From assembly GCA_019022495.1 (NCBI GenBank), contig JAFEKR010000038.1, positions 310,001 to 374,000 on the forward strand: DNA of 64,000 bases. The letters are read 5' to 3'. This stretch comes from Epichloe hybrida (lineage: Eukaryota; Ascomycota; Sordariomycetes; Hypocreales; Clavicipitaceae). Shown here one piece after another: positions 1-13,073 of the stretch. The stretch's first letter is position 1; each line of letters starts with the position of its first letter. A program made the translations under genes and the position numbers. The notes under the pieces are model-generated. The model did no database searches, was not told where the DNA came from, and saw nothing but the letters and a program-made list of their open reading frames with translations.

Positions 1-560
1 AAGATATAATAAGTTACTTATATTAAGTTTACTAGTAGTTCTTTTTATAGTTTTTTTAAAATAAGTAATAATAATAATTTATAGAAAGATAAAATAATTT
101 ATAGAAATAGTAATAATATAATAAGAAGGTTTTTCTTTAAGTTATATTAGGGAAATAAAGTATTAAGTTAAATAGTATTATTAAAAAAGTATAATATTAT
201 ATATAACCTTACTTAGTTATAATAAAATTATAAAAATAATATAATATTATAAATTCTATAACTAATTTAATAAAATAGGTAATAATAAAAGCTTTTATAT
301 AACTAGCTTTCTTTTAACCTTATAAATACTAATAACTATTAAAAAGTCTAATACTACATTTGTAGTATTTATAGTTAGTGTAGTTTAGGAAAAAAAATTT
401 GTAGTGTAATATATTATAGTTTTTTTTTTTTATAGTTAGTGTAGTGTAGTTTTTTTTTCCTTATAGTTAGTATAGTTTATAGTGTAGTGTAGTTTATAGT
501 GTAGTTACTACACTACACTATAAATACTACACTACACTACACGTTTTAGTGCAATACTCT
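1..560 (+). repeat. Right-hand part of a palindromic TAGTGTAGT-type element
   Basis: This segment is a direct repeat of about 12,345-12,865. Both copies end in TTTTAGTGCAATACTCT after an array built from TAGTGTAGT. Bases about 480-540 form an imperfect inverted repeat with arms near 30 bp. The left end lies outside the window. No coding sequence is visible. Confidence 0.75.
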
Positions 561-1141
561 GCTTAAGATATAACTTAGGTTTTAAATAGTATAAGTAAGA
601 TTAATATATAAAGTATAAGTAAGTAAAGGTATAATAAGAGTATAAGTAAAAGAATAGTAAGTAAAGGTATAATAAGAGTATAAGTAAAAGAATAGTAAGT
701 AAAAAAGATAACCTTAGTAAGATAAGGAGTATTATTTTTAGCTAAGGGCTAGCTAGCTTTAGGGTTTTTAAGGGTATATTTAAGAGAAAAACTTATTAAC
801 CTTAACTTAAAGGGAAGATAAGTAAGTTACTAGTAATAATAAAAAGCGAAGTTATTACCTAACTTAGTAATTTAATAATAATACTAGTTCTTACTATAGT
901 AATAAAAGGTAAGTGCTTAAATAAGGGTAATAAACTATTTATATATTTCTTTATATATAGTATTTAGGCTACTAATAATCTATTAGTTTTATTAGAATAA
1001 AACACTAGTAACTTATTATATAAATTATACTATACTATAACTAGCTAAAGGGCTAGTCCTAATAAAGGGAATAATATTAAAGCTAGTTATATTTATTATA
1101 GGGGTATTTATAGCTAGAAATACCCTAAAAGCTAAGTATTA
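561..1141. other. AT-rich spacer, no gene
   Basis: Heavily AT-rich sequence with a short direct duplication near 620-700 (GTAAAGGTATAATAAGAG repeated). I see no coding sequence and no recognisable element. Confidence 0.6.
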
Positions 1142-1257
1142 GGTGCGCGCGCGCGGCTTGATAATCAATTGTAAGGTGCGATGCGAGCGAGAGCTAGCAT
1201 TGGTGAATCTTTTGGTGGTTTAATGGCTTACCCGCATACCTTTAGGTTCTAACATTA
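1142..1257 (+). repeat. 116-bp repeat, copy A, with tRNA-like promoter boxes
   Basis: This is nearly identical to 1611-1726 and much richer in GC than its surroundings. It contains a segment resembling a Pol III A box (TGGTTTAATGG near 1216). A B-box-like segment (GGTTTGAATCC) follows downstream near 1294, outside the repeat. I could not fold a convincing cloverleaf, so a SINE-like or tRNA-derived origin is only a suggestion. Confidence 0.6.
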
Positions 1258-1610
1258 ATGCTAGCTCTCATGGGTCTTCTAGTGTGCTAGTCCTAGGTTT
1301 GAATCCTCGTAGGTGGGGCGTGCACTAAGTCCTAGGTTTAATAGGTCTAGGTTTAAATTACTAGGCTAGGTGCTTACGTTAGGCTTATAGGGTAGGTATG
1401 GGCGCATACCTGCATAAGGTTATATACACTAGGTGATGTATAGGCCTAGCTGCCGTGCGTACTAGGCCTTAGGGGTTTATAATTAGTTAATTATCTTAGA
1501 GGCCATGGATGACTAGGCCTAATCTAAGCTAAGGTTGCGCACGTTGCTAGCCGCTAGCTAGTGGGGCCTTTGGCTTGGGGCGAGCCTTACGAGGGAAGGG
1601 ATAATTATCA
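1258..1610. other. Spacer between the two 116-bp repeats
   Basis: Moderately GC-containing sequence with the B-box-like GGTTTGAATCC near 1294 and many CTAGG words. No gene is recognised. Confidence 0.5.
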
Positions 1611-1726
1611 GGTGCACGCGCGTGGCTTGATAATCAATTGTAAGGTGCGATGCGAGCGAGAGCTAGCATTAGTGAATCTTTTGGTGGTTCAATGGCTTAC
1701 CCGCACACCTTCGGGTTCTGACATTA
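1611..1726 (+). repeat. 116-bp repeat, copy B, cut by the Gypsy insertion
   Basis: Second copy of the repeat at 1142-1257. Its right end at 1726 coincides exactly with the outer edge of the Gypsy LTR that starts at 1727, so the retrotransposon appears to have inserted at this end. The sequence that follows copy A does not reappear after the far LTR, so the target site has been rearranged. Confidence 0.6.
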
Positions 1727-1996
1727 TGTCACAGCTTGCACCGAAAGGTTAAGAATGAAGTGATAGCTAAGACTATTGCAGTCACTGCTAGATAAATGCT
1801 AGCTAGAGGCGGGTGCGTGAAGGTTTTAATCTCTAACCTAGCACTAATAATATGCGTAGTCTTTAATAAATACCTTGCTTTATAAGCACGTAGCTATCTT
1901 ATAGCTAGCTAGCCTCTTTATTATTTACATAGCCTAAAGGTTCTCTAAAGACTTGCTTTAATAAATATCTTATCTTTAACCTCTACGCTCCTAATA
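1727..1996 (-). repeat. Gypsy-1 3' LTR (left)
   Basis: A 270-bp direct repeat of 9341-9610. On the plus strand it begins TGTCACAGC and ends CTCCTAATA. The left copy kept its start better and the right copy kept its end better, so the original ends were TGTCACA...CTAACA. Confidence 0.85.
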
Positions 1997-4900
1997 TAAT
2001 ACCCCCCCTATATATAATTAACCTTAATTATAAAATAAGCTACTTACTTAGGGCGTAATTACTATATTAGAGCTTTATAAGGAAAAATAAGATAAGGTAC
2101 CTTATATCTAGACGCGTAAGTGAATAAAAAGAAATAATAATAATAATACTACTAATTAAAAATAACCCCTTATTATAGTTAGTAATGTTCTAATAGTAGC
2201 CTATATATAGCTTTACTATAGCAAAATAAATATTATTACCTATTACATAGCTAGAAAAAACAATATAAATAACCTATATTAATTTTTATAATTAGTTAAA
2301 TAAATAAGGTACCTAATGCTAGGGTTCTAAATAGTCTAACTAAAGGGCTTATATTATAGTTACTATAAGCTTATAGCTATTAGGCATATGTGCGTTTAGC
2401 AGTGCTAATAGTTATTATTATAATTTATAAATTACCTATATATAGTGCGTTAGATTACTTAAGGGGTCTAGGGTTAATATAAAAGAGACTAATTTTTCCC
2501 CTTTTCTATACTTTTCCTTTCTTTTATAATATCCCTTAACCTTATAAGTTACCCTTACTAGCTAAGTAATAGCTCTCTTACTACTATTGCTTAGTAATTA
2601 CTAACCTCTTTTAGTCCTTAATTATTATTATTATTTATCCTTATTTATCTTAGTTTCTTGCCCTTATCTAGCTTATAAGTTTATACTCTTATTAGTATAA
2701 CTTCCCTATCTAGTCTATTATAGCTAACTTATAGCTAGTTTACTATATCTAAGTCTTATACCTAAACTTTACCTTTATTAATACCTTAAGAAAATTTATT
2801 AACTAAGAAATCTTCTATAAAGTCTCCCTAAAAGTAAACTTCTTTTAAAATCTTATTATAAGTTTATTATATCCTTATAGTGTCTCTATTACTAACTTAC
2901 TACTAGTAAAATAACTTTAAAAAAGATTCTATATATACGCTATTATTAGTAAGTAATAATATAAAATATCCTCCTAAAAAACAGTACTTATAAGATTCTA
3001 GGATACCTTATTAATAAAAAAACCTTCCTAGCTAAATATAATAAGTCTTTAAGTATAATATCTTTACTTACTTACTACTTCTTTATAGCTAATATTTAAT
3101 AGGCTATTTAATAAAATATGCTTATTACTTCTAAAATAATAAAAACAATATTATATTATGTCTTTCTTAACTAAAATCTACCTAGTTATTACTAATATAC
3201 TACTAGACTCTAGCTTAAATTATATAGCTTTATAATAGGCTATTTAAACTTATTAAAGCTACTCCTAAAGGTAGCTATTACTATTAAAATAAAGTAAGTA
3301 TAATCCTATTTCCTAGACACTAAATTACTACTAACTTACTACTAGCCTATTATAAAAATAAAGAAAAAGCTATAGAATACTATCCTAGTTTATAAAAATT
3401 CTAATAAGTATACTTATATTTACCACGCTTAAATGTTTACTAATACTACCTATAAGGTAAAATATAATAAATATACTATAATAGCATTACTAAGTAACAC
3501 TATAAATCTAAAGACTTAGATTAATATTATAAACTACTTTTACTTTATAGCCTAGAATATCCTAAAGGTAAGCTTTCTTAATATATATAGCTAATGCTTA
3601 ACTAACTTACTAGTAATTTACACTAAATACTATTAATCTGCCTAAATATATTAATTCTATTAAGCTCCCTAGTGCACTTTAGGTCTATATATATAGAGAG
3701 AGAGATTCTAATAATAAAGATACTCCTAAGACCTCTTTCTCTATAGCTCCTATAGCCGCTAATAATAATAAAGGACTAGTGGTCTTAAGGGCTAACTTTA
3801 TTATAAAGGGATAGGTGCTTAGTAGCTATGTAATAGATTATTTAAGTTATCTAAGTAAATTAACTTTATTTTCTAATATCTTTAGTATATTAAGTTATAA
3901 AATATAACTACCTTATATTAACTTTATTACTTAGCTATTACTTATAGTTATTAATAATTTCTTTAGTAATAAAATCCCTTTTTAATACCTAAGAATTCTC
4001 TAAAGTATTATAGCCTTTCTATTTAACTAGATATTTATAACGCTTTCTATTATAGTAGTGTAAAATAATTCTCTTAACTTTAAACTCTTATTTATTATCT
4101 TTAATAGTATCTTATAGTAAGGACATATTTTCTATATCTATTAGGTCCCCTTTAAAAGGTTTAAGACTAGTAATATTAAATATATTATATAATTAAGTCC
4201 TAGGTAGTAATTTTAATTAATACGCTAATCTATAACTTCTAATTACCTTTTTAATCTTATAGGGGCTTAAATACTTTATAGCTAGCTTCTTACTAAGGCG
4301 TCTTAGGTTAATATTTTTTATTAATAATAAAACATAGTTACTAACTTTAAACCTTATTAAAGTTCTCTTCTAGTTATAATATTTTTTATACTAAGTCTAT
4401 AAGTTACTTAAAAGCTACTTAATTATAATATACTTCTCTTTTAGTGCTAAAATCCTACTTTTAGCTTAATTATTTACTAAAGGGATATTTACTATTACTT
4501 ACTACAAACCTCTAGGATTATAACCTTATAATGCCTTTACTAGTGTGTAGCTATACGTTAAGTGATTGCTTATATTATATGTGAATTGCGCTATTAATAG
4601 GTTATCTGCCTAATTAGTTTATTTAGTATAAGTAAAAGCCCTTAAATAATATTCTAAGACCTAGTTTAAACGTTTTATCTAACTATCTATCTAGGGGTGA
4701 AAAGCAATACTAAGTAGTTACTTTATTATAAGAAAATAGCAAAAAGTTATCTAGAAACCACTAGTAAATGTAAAACCTTAGTCTATTATAATACCTTCTA
4801 GGGCTCTATAGTCTCTGAAAATATATTCTAAGAATATAGTTACTAGCCTATTGCTAGTTAGTTACGTTAAAACAGGGATGTAAATACTGTATTTTATAAA

Positions 4901-7900
4901 ATAGTTAATAATAACTAAAATTACATTATAGGTTTAATTTAAATCTTTTACTAGTGGAAGTCTAGTGATAAAATCTATTAATAATTCTTAAAAGGGGCGA
5001 TTAGGCACTAGTAATATAGCTAGCTTACTATATAGTTTATAATGCCTTAGTTTTAAAGTCTAATAATTTACATAAGTGCTAATATGCACCTTTATATCTT
5101 TCTTTATTATTAGCTAATAATATTAGTTTATAATCTAATAAAGAGTTTTACTTACTCCTTAGTGCCTAGTAATAAGGTTATTATAAGTTAGTAATAAAAT
5201 TTCTTTCCTTATACCTAGAGGAATAAAAATATAATTCTTAAATATTAATAGCTTAAAGGGTCTAATTAACTATATCTAGGATATAGCTAAATCGCCGCTT
5301 TTAAGTAACTTTAATTAACCTATAGTAAAGTTATTGCCTTACTATGCTTTATATAATAAGACTTAAATTAAGGGTTTTAATTCTAAGCTCTTTTCTAAAA
5401 AGTTAAAGTTAAACTTAGAAGAGGTTCTCTAAATAGATTAGATTCTAGCTATAATATCTCTATAAGTAATTAGTTTAATAAATACTTTTAGTCTTATAAG
5501 GACATAGATAAGTAATGTTTTTAAGGGGTGCCCTTGCTACTTACTAGCAATAACCTATGCTAGTCTATCCCTATTAGTAATAGCTAGTCTAATAGGAAAA
5601 TTAAAATAATTAAGCAATAAACAATATATATACTAGGTACTAATAGTATTACTATAGCTAGCTTATTACTTATTAACTAAAGTATAAAAAGTATTAAATA
5701 ACCCTACTAATATAACTCTTCTAAGATTATCTAGATTATTAGGTTCTTTAGGAATATAGTTAAGTTATGATTTTTTAAAACCCTAGATATTAGTAGTATT
5801 ATCATAGCGTTATTATAACTAACTATTAGTTACATTAAGTGACGTTTTTATAAAGCCTATGGCATTAATAATATCGCTATAGTGTTCCTATCTCTTAGTA
5901 TCTATAAATTTAGATAAAAAGGTAAGAAGTTATATAGTTATTACTTTCTCTTTTCTTACCTTACTTATAAAATCTAGTTTTCTTAAAAGTAAGTTAGTAG
6001 GATTTAATTTCCTTATATAATATATAATCTTAAAGTTAAAAGAATAAAGCTTATTAAGCGTAATTACTTACTTACTAGTAAGCTTAGGCTTTATAGTAAG
6101 GTACTTATAGTTTAAATAATCTATAATAACTTTAATTATATAAGCTAAATAAGCAAGATAGTGTCTCTATATGTAAAAAGCCTCTTAGATAGCTAATAAT
6201 TTACTATTAGGTATTAAATATTATAATTTAGTATTAGTTATCTTTCTTAACATAAATATAACTAGGTGCTAGTGACCTAGCACTAACATTGTAAGTATAG
6301 CCCTAATTATATGTCTAGATGCATTTGTCTTCACTCTAAGATACGCAAGTGAGTTAAAATGCACTAAAATTAGCGCTTCCTAAAATCTTTATTAAAGCTC
6401 TCTAAACGCTACTATCTTATAGGGTTCTAGTTTAAATATCGCTAGTTAATTCCCTCTAAGGCAATCTATTAATAGAATAATAACTTTACTATACTATTTA
6501 ATAAAACAGCGGTAAAATCTAGTAAAACTAAGAAATAACTAAATATTAAAAACGCTGCGTGGTATTGGCTAGGTTGTAATTACTTTAACTCTTACTAGGT
6601 CTATTATAATACCTTTCTCTAATATCTTAAAGCCTAAAAATTTAACTTCCTTAACTAAAAATCAACACTTCTTAAGGTTAATAAAAAGACCTGCCTCTTT
6701 AAACTTACGTAAAACTTATTTAATATGCTCTATATAATCTTTAACCTTACTGCTATATATTAGCGTATTATCTAAATAGATAATATAGGTCTTATTAATA
6801 AGTCCTTTAAGAGTATTATTAATATACTCCTAAAAAGTCACTAGTGTGTTAACTAGTCTAAATAGCATTACTAGATATTTAAAGTAGCTATATTAATAAT
6901 AGAACGCTATTTTCCACTTATTACCTAAGCGAATATATAGCTAGTAGTATGTATCTTTTAAATCCAAGACTGTGAAAATAACTACGCTTACTAATTAATT
7001 AAGAATTTTAGCAATAAGGGGCAAAGGGGCCTTATTCTTAATTATAATCTTATTTAGGCCCTTATAATCTATATAAAGCCTTAATTTCCCTTCTTTCTTT
7101 AAAACAAATAAAATCAGGGCTTTAGCTAGGCTAACTAATCTTTTAATTTACCCTTTAAGCTACGCACTTATAAGGTACTCTCTAAAAACCTCTAGCTCCC
7201 TTTTAGCTAAATTATATATAGGCCCCTAAGGTAGTGTTTTCCCTTCTTCTAATTTGATTATATAAGTGCAACCTCCTAGTTTAGGAAGCTTACTTACTAA
7301 CTCTTTAGAAAAAATATCTATAAACTCCCTATATTCTTCTAGGATTATTAGTATAGGGCACTTAGTGCTCTTATCCTAATTTAACGTAGCTTCTTTGCTA
7401 CTTACGTTTTCTAAAATTAGTATAACTATAATACCTTTGCTTTTTTGCTATAAATAAGCATACTTAAGGATCTATATAGCTGCTTTGCTATTTATTTATA
7501 TATCTATTACTACTAGGTCCTTTAATTAGCCTTCTCCTTTTCCTTTTTGATTTTTATTTTCTAGAATACTTAGCCTAATCTTTATTACTCCTAATAATAA
7601 ATTAACTACTACTATTTTTTTCTCTCTATATACTTATTAATTACTATAAGTAAAGGAAAGATATTTTATTATTACTAAATATCTCTAGTATTTATGCTCC
7701 TAACACATAATTATAGGTAAATACTCTTTAATCTAGTCTATACCTAAAATTATCCCTTTACCTATATTAGTAATAAAGTAGCTAACTTAGTAAACCTTTA
7801 TAAATCCTATACTATCTTTTATCTTAACTAATTTTTTTAGAATTCCTTAATATAAAATCACTTTTTTACTTACACTCTCTAATATCCTATCTAATTAGAT

Positions 7901-9340
7901 TATATTCTCCTAATCCTTTTTTAATAATAATTTTAGATAAATTATTAAAGACTATACGCTTATATTAAATAGCGCTTATATAGCTAATTACTAGTTATCT
8001 TATTATAAAGATACCTGTATTTTTATTCTATTATCTATAGGGTATTCTATAGTGAGATTATATTCCTAGGTCTATACTAATTAAACTAGTATTATATTAG
8101 GAGATATAGCTTTATTACTACTTTCCCTATACTTCTTAGTTATATATTTAGTACTTTTATAGGTAAAATAATCTAATGCCTAATAAGTTAGTATAGCATG
8201 CCTAGGCTTTCTATATTTATAGCACACTAGGGATAATCTTTTCCCTTAGTCTTTACTTTATTACTATGCCTTATTTATAGGTAATATAAAATAAGAGCAT
8301 TACCTCTTTCTTTTAAAGTCCTAACCTTTTTTATTATTTTAGCCTAAACCTATTATAACCTTTGCTTTCTTACCCTAGCCTTGTAATTAGCTCTAGGTTA
8401 TTAGGATCTCTTAACTAATTATCTGCTTCCTTATAGCGTTATTTAAGCTATTTAAAAAGATTATAATTCTTAGATATATAGGGATTTCTTAAGGTAACTT
8501 AGCTTTTATCTTATTTTAGGCTTATATAAAGGATTAAAATAATTAGCTATTCTTTTGCCTAAGATTTAGTAGTAACCTTATTACTTCTAAGTATCTTATA
8601 CCTATATCTATTATTCTAGTTTTTAACTATTCTAGGAAATCTACCTAGGTAATTAACAAATAATCTACGTGCCTATCTATAGCTATATAACGCATTTACT
8701 ATTGCTTTGCATTACTAGCTAGGCAGCTACTTACATACGCTACCTTAGTTATATTATCCTTAAAGGTATAGTAGTCTAATTTAAATAGTATATCTAAGTT
8801 TACTAAGAAATTTTACAGGCTTTTATACATTTCCCCTTTATATATAGGCATTTTTATCTATATTTTAATAAGACTACCTTACTATATAATTACTACTATA
8901 TTACTATAGACTATAGGTAAAATTATAGCTAATGTTTAAGGGGTAATTATAAGTCTAGATTAAGGGGTAATTATAGGTCTAGTTTAAGGTCTAGCTAATC
9001 CTAGATTTGCCTTAAGCTCTCTAATTTATGCCTTTATTTATAAGACCTCTTATCTTCTCTAAAGGTAATATAGCTTAGATTATATAACCTTATAGCGTTA
9101 CTATAATGCCCTTTTTTCTTTAGTTATATTATCTATACCTTTACCTAAATTAGGATTAAGTAGTGTTTATTATACCCTATTATCTATAGTTCTAGATTAT
9201 AGGGGTTCCTTATCTTCCTAATTATCTATAGCTTTATTATTATAAGGTACTAGCGTGTTTCTTATAGATCTTTAGAGTGTTAGCTATATAATAATCTAGC
9301 TAATGGTTTATATCCTTAAAAAGGTTAAGAGAGATTAATT

Positions 9341-9610
9341 TATTATAGCTTATACTAAAAGGTTAAAAATAAAGTAATAGCTAAGACTATTATAGTTACT
9401 ACTAGATAAATACTAGCTAAAGGCAGGTGCGTAAAGGTTTTAATCTTTAACCTAGTACTAATAATATGCGTAGTCTTTAATAAATACCCTGCTCTATAAG
9501 CACGTGGCTATCTTATAGCTAGCTAGCCTCTTTGTTATTCGCATAGCCTAAAGGTTCTCCGAAGACCCGCTTTAATGAACATCCTATCTTTGACCTCTGC
9601 GCTCCTAACA
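9341..9610 (-). repeat. Gypsy-1 5' LTR (right)
   Basis: Partner of 1727-1996. Its outer edge reads GCGCTCCTAACA and its inner edge is mutated to TATTATAGC. The five bases outside the two LTRs (CATTA and CTAAG) do not match, so no target-site duplication is seen. Confidence 0.85.
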
Positions 9611-10526
9611 CTAAGTAAATAAAAGCTAGGTTAAACTATACTTAGTTAAGGAAAGTATTTTAGTAACTAATAAGATAGTAATATCTCTAGGATAAAATAA
9701 GTATTTTCTTTTTTATATTTATAGTCTTAAGGACTCTAGGTTTAATAATATATATACTTATAGTAATTTTAGCCTTAAGATCTTTAAGGGTACATTAGAG
9801 TTATAGGTTAGTAAATAAGAGCTTAGTATACTATATATAAGTAATATAGTATTACTAATAAGGAGAATATAATTCCTTACTTTTAGGTAAATAATAGTTT
9901 AAGATACTAGTAATAAGAGCTTATTTAATATAGGGTTTATAAGAATACTAAACTAACTTAAGTATAGTATACTATTTATTATTAGAGTTTCCTTTTATAA
10001 GGTACTTACTAATAAAATAAAATATAAGTATTATAAAAGTAACTATAAAAGTAAGAGTATAGGTTTAATAGTAAGGTATTTCTAGTAAAGAAAATAACTA
10101 ATTAAGAGAAAAAAGCTAATAAAATAAAGGGAAAGGTATAATAAAATTATAATAATAAAGGGATAGTATTATATAAAGAGAAAAGTAAGATAGTATAAGT
10201 ATAAGTAAGATATTTATACTAGAAGTTATACTTATACTAGGTAAGTTATAAATAAGTAAGGGTAAGGTAGTTATCTATAATAAATAACCTATTAGTAAGG
10301 TAAATATATTATATATATTATAAAATAATACTTAAAAGTAAAGGGGTTATTATTATAATAAATAATAAGGTAATAAGGTAAGTGCTTATTAAATGCTTTA
10401 TAAATAGCTATTAGTAAGAATAGTTTTTATTATAATAACTAAGGGTATATATAATATAAGTATTATATATATTACTAGAGGATATTATAAAAGGGAATTT
10501 ATTAGTAATAGGTAAGTAAGGGTATA
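9611..10526 (+). mobile_element. AT-rich relic, probably the 3' part of a Gypsy-2-family element
   Basis: Very AT-rich sequence ending in a copy of the Gypsy-2 LTR at 10,527. On the plus strand it reads as lysine-rich fragments full of stops. I infer that it is the 3' internal region of a plus-strand copy, but no domain is recognisable. Confidence 0.35.
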
Positions 10527-10746
10527 TATAAGGGCTTAGGCTTTGCTTAAGTATTATTTATATAGTAGTTAAAGAGAGGATTAGTAAAAGCAATTAGGGT
10601 AAGGAAAAGAGAGCTTATATAAGTAGCCTAGGGGGTATAAGGGGCACTACTAGGGATAGCCTCTTACCTTTTTCTCCCTTTCTCCTTAAGTCTCTTAATA
10701 CTATATTAACGCCCTATCGCAGTCGCCTAGGGGCTAGTCCATAACA
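10527..10746 (+). repeat. LTR of the Gypsy-2 family, plus orientation
   Basis: About 220 bp, similar over its whole length to the reverse complement of 17,371-17,587. It begins TATAAGGGCTTAGG (TGTAAGGG in the better copy) and ends GGGGCTAGTCCATAACA. It therefore lies opposite to the LTR next to the Gypsy-2 body and belongs to a separate or inverted copy. Confidence 0.75.
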
Positions 10747-11252
10747 TAAGTAAAAAAGACTAAAAAGTTAAAGTAATTATTTATAATTATAATAAAATAG
10801 TTATAAAGGTAAAGAACCTTTTATTATATTCCTAAAAATTCTCTCTTTATAATAAGAACCTTATATATATAAATATATTATTTTTAGAATTATAATCTTA
10901 TTTATATATAATAATAAATAATTTCTTTAAGGTAAATATTTTGGCTAAAGCTAGAAAAAACACACTAAAAAGGATAAGAAATCCGAAAAAATAGATATTA
11001 AAGTTATAAAACCTTTAAAATATAGTAAAAGAATAAGTCTATAAATTAAGCCTATAATATATTATATTAAGCTACTTTGTACCTATAATTAGCTTATTAT
11101 TCTAAATTAAGTAAACCTTTATAAATTTATAAATAAATGAGTAAATTATATTAAAAAATAGGACTATCTTAGTTAGATTTCTCTTAAAATCTACTATATA
11201 ATAGATATATATAATACCCCGCTTTTTTTTCCCCTAACAATACAATACAATT
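10747..11252. other. AT-rich spacer, no gene
   Basis: AT-rich with no recognisable coding sequence. The last 30 bases (CCCCTAACAATACAATACAA) resemble the reverse complement of subterminal sequence of the palindromic family that starts at 11,253, so another fragment of that family may abut it. Confidence 0.45.
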
Positions 11253-12865
11253 AGAGTATTGTTTGTAGTGTAGTTAGTGTAGTTTTTAGGAAAAATTTGT
11301 ATTTGTAGTGTAGTTTTTTTTTTCTTATAGTTAGTGTAGTGTAGTTTTTTTTTTTTTATAGTGTAGTGTATTGTAGTTTTTTTTTTTTATAGTTAGTGTA
11401 GTGTAGTTTTTTTTTGCTTGTAGTGTAATGTAGTTAGTGTAGTTACTAACTACACTAACTACAAAAACTACAATGTAGTGTTAGTAAAAAAAAAGTGGGC
11501 CTTTTTATTATATAATGTTATTATAAGGATTAAAAGAAAGCTAGTTATATAGAAGCTTTTATTATTACCTATTTTACTTAATTAGTTATAGAATTTATAA
11601 TATTTACTTTTTTTTAAGAATTTTACTATAACTAGGGTTATTTATAATATTATACCTTTTTAATAATACTATTATACTTATTACTTTATTTTACTAATAT
11701 AACTTTAAGAAAAACCTTCTAATTATTTTATTTACTATTATTATTAATTATTTTATATTTTTATTATTAATTTAATTAAAAAATACCCTAAACTAATATA
11801 ATTAAATTAAATTAGAAATCTAAATAAATATATAAAAGTTAATAGAATATATACTTAGTACTTTAATATTATTATTAATATAATAAGAACTTAAAAAAAG
11901 CTTAAACTATTTATTTACTATTAAACTAATTAAATATTACTTTAAGCTTTATAATTCTAAAGCTTTAAGAAGTTATATATAGTAACTTTATATATCTTAC
12001 CTAATAGTATTATTTTAATTACCCTATATAGCTTAAATAAGCTATAAAAAATAATACTTTTTTTATATATATATTATTATATAAAATATATATAAAAAGA
12101 GAAAACATTTTTATAATATTAATATTTTTAAAAACCTTAAAATACTAAGTTATTAAAAACTATAGCTTTTACTATAGTAATTTACTTATAATTACTAGTA
12201 TTTATATTTAAGTTATTTATTTATTATTTATTTATTATTAAACTTTAACACTAATAATATTATAAGTAATCTTAGTAATCTTAGTAATACTAGTAATATT
12301 AGTAATATTAGTATTATAAGCTATTATAAGCTATAATAAGATATTATAAGCTACTTATATTAAGTTTACTAGTAGTTTTTTTTATAGTTTTTTTAAAATA
12401 AGTAATAATAATAATTTATAGAAATATAAAATAATTTATAGAAATAGTAAATAATATAATAAGAAGGTTTTTCTTTAAGTTATATTAGGGAAATAAAGTA
12501 TTAAGTTAAATAGTATTATTAAAAAAGTATAATATTATATATAACCTTACTTAGTTATAATAAAATTATAAAAATAATATAATATTATAAATTCTATAAC
12601 TAATTTAATAAAATAGGTAATAATAAAAGCTTTTATATAACTAGCTTTCTTTTAACCTTATAAATACTAATAACTAATAAAAAGTCTAATACTATATTTG
12701 TAGTGTTTGTAGTTAGTGTAATTTAGGAAAAAAAATTTGTAGTGTAATGTATTATAGTTTTTTTTTTATAGTTAGTGTAGTTTATAGTGTAGTGTATTTT
12801 GTAGTGTAGTTACTACACTACACTACAAATACTACACTACACTACACGTTTTAGTGCAATACTCT
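11253..12865. mobile_element. Palindromic terminal-inverted-repeat element (family E), complete copy
   Basis: The segment starts AGAGTATTG and ends with its reverse complement CAATACTCT. Behind each end lie arrays of TAGTGTAGT and long T runs, followed by inverted blocks: about 11,520-11,580 is the reverse complement of about 12,600-12,670. The result is a 1.6-kb, largely palindromic, non-coding element. Related pieces occur at 1-560, 17,588-17,640, 20,270-20,333 and 21,339-22,539. No transposase is seen. It could be a non-autonomous DNA transposon or two back-to-back copies of a shorter repeat. Confidence 0.6.
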
Positions 12866-13073
12866 GCCTATTATAGAAAATAGCCTATTATTAATTATAA
12901 GCTAGTGTAATACTAGTAGTGTTTGTAGTTCCTTATAGTTAGTGTAGTTTATAGTGTAGTGTATTTTGTAGTGTAGTTACTACACTACACTACAAATACT
13001 ACACTACACTACACGTTTTAGTGCAATACTCTGCCTATTATAGAAAATAGCCTATTATTAATTATAAGCTAGT
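12740..13073 (+). repeat. 167-bp tandem duplication spanning the end of element E
   Basis: The end of the element plus about 40 bp of flank (CTATTATAGAAAATAGCC) recurs 167 bp downstream, so the right terminus is present twice, at 12,865 and 13,032. The left limit of the duplicated unit is approximate. Confidence 0.7.

Larger units (their letters stand above)
1727..9610 (-). mobile_element. Ty3/Gypsy chromovirus retrotransposon, RIP-degenerate (Gypsy-1)
   Basis: A full-length but dead LTR retrotransposon lying on the minus strand. It is bounded by two directly repeated LTRs of 270 bp with TG...CA ends. On the minus strand, running from high to low coordinates, I can read reverse transcriptase near 6.4-7.2 kb (a Y-L-D-D box now reading YLDN near 6,755-6,785), integrase near 4.6-5.1 kb (HP.TDG-like motif at about 4,690) and a chromodomain with YLVK.KGY near 3,945-4,040. 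Gag and protease should lie toward 9.3 kb but are too decayed to delimit. A purine tract (complement of CCCCCCC near 2,003-2,009) next to the left LTR fits the polypurine tract of a minus-strand element. Many in-frame stops show it is inactive. Confidence 0.85.

Noticed and set aside
1200..1320. Functional tRNA gene
   Set aside because: A- and B-box-like words are present, but the acceptor and anticodon stems do not pair convincingly. It is kept only as a tRNA-like repeat.
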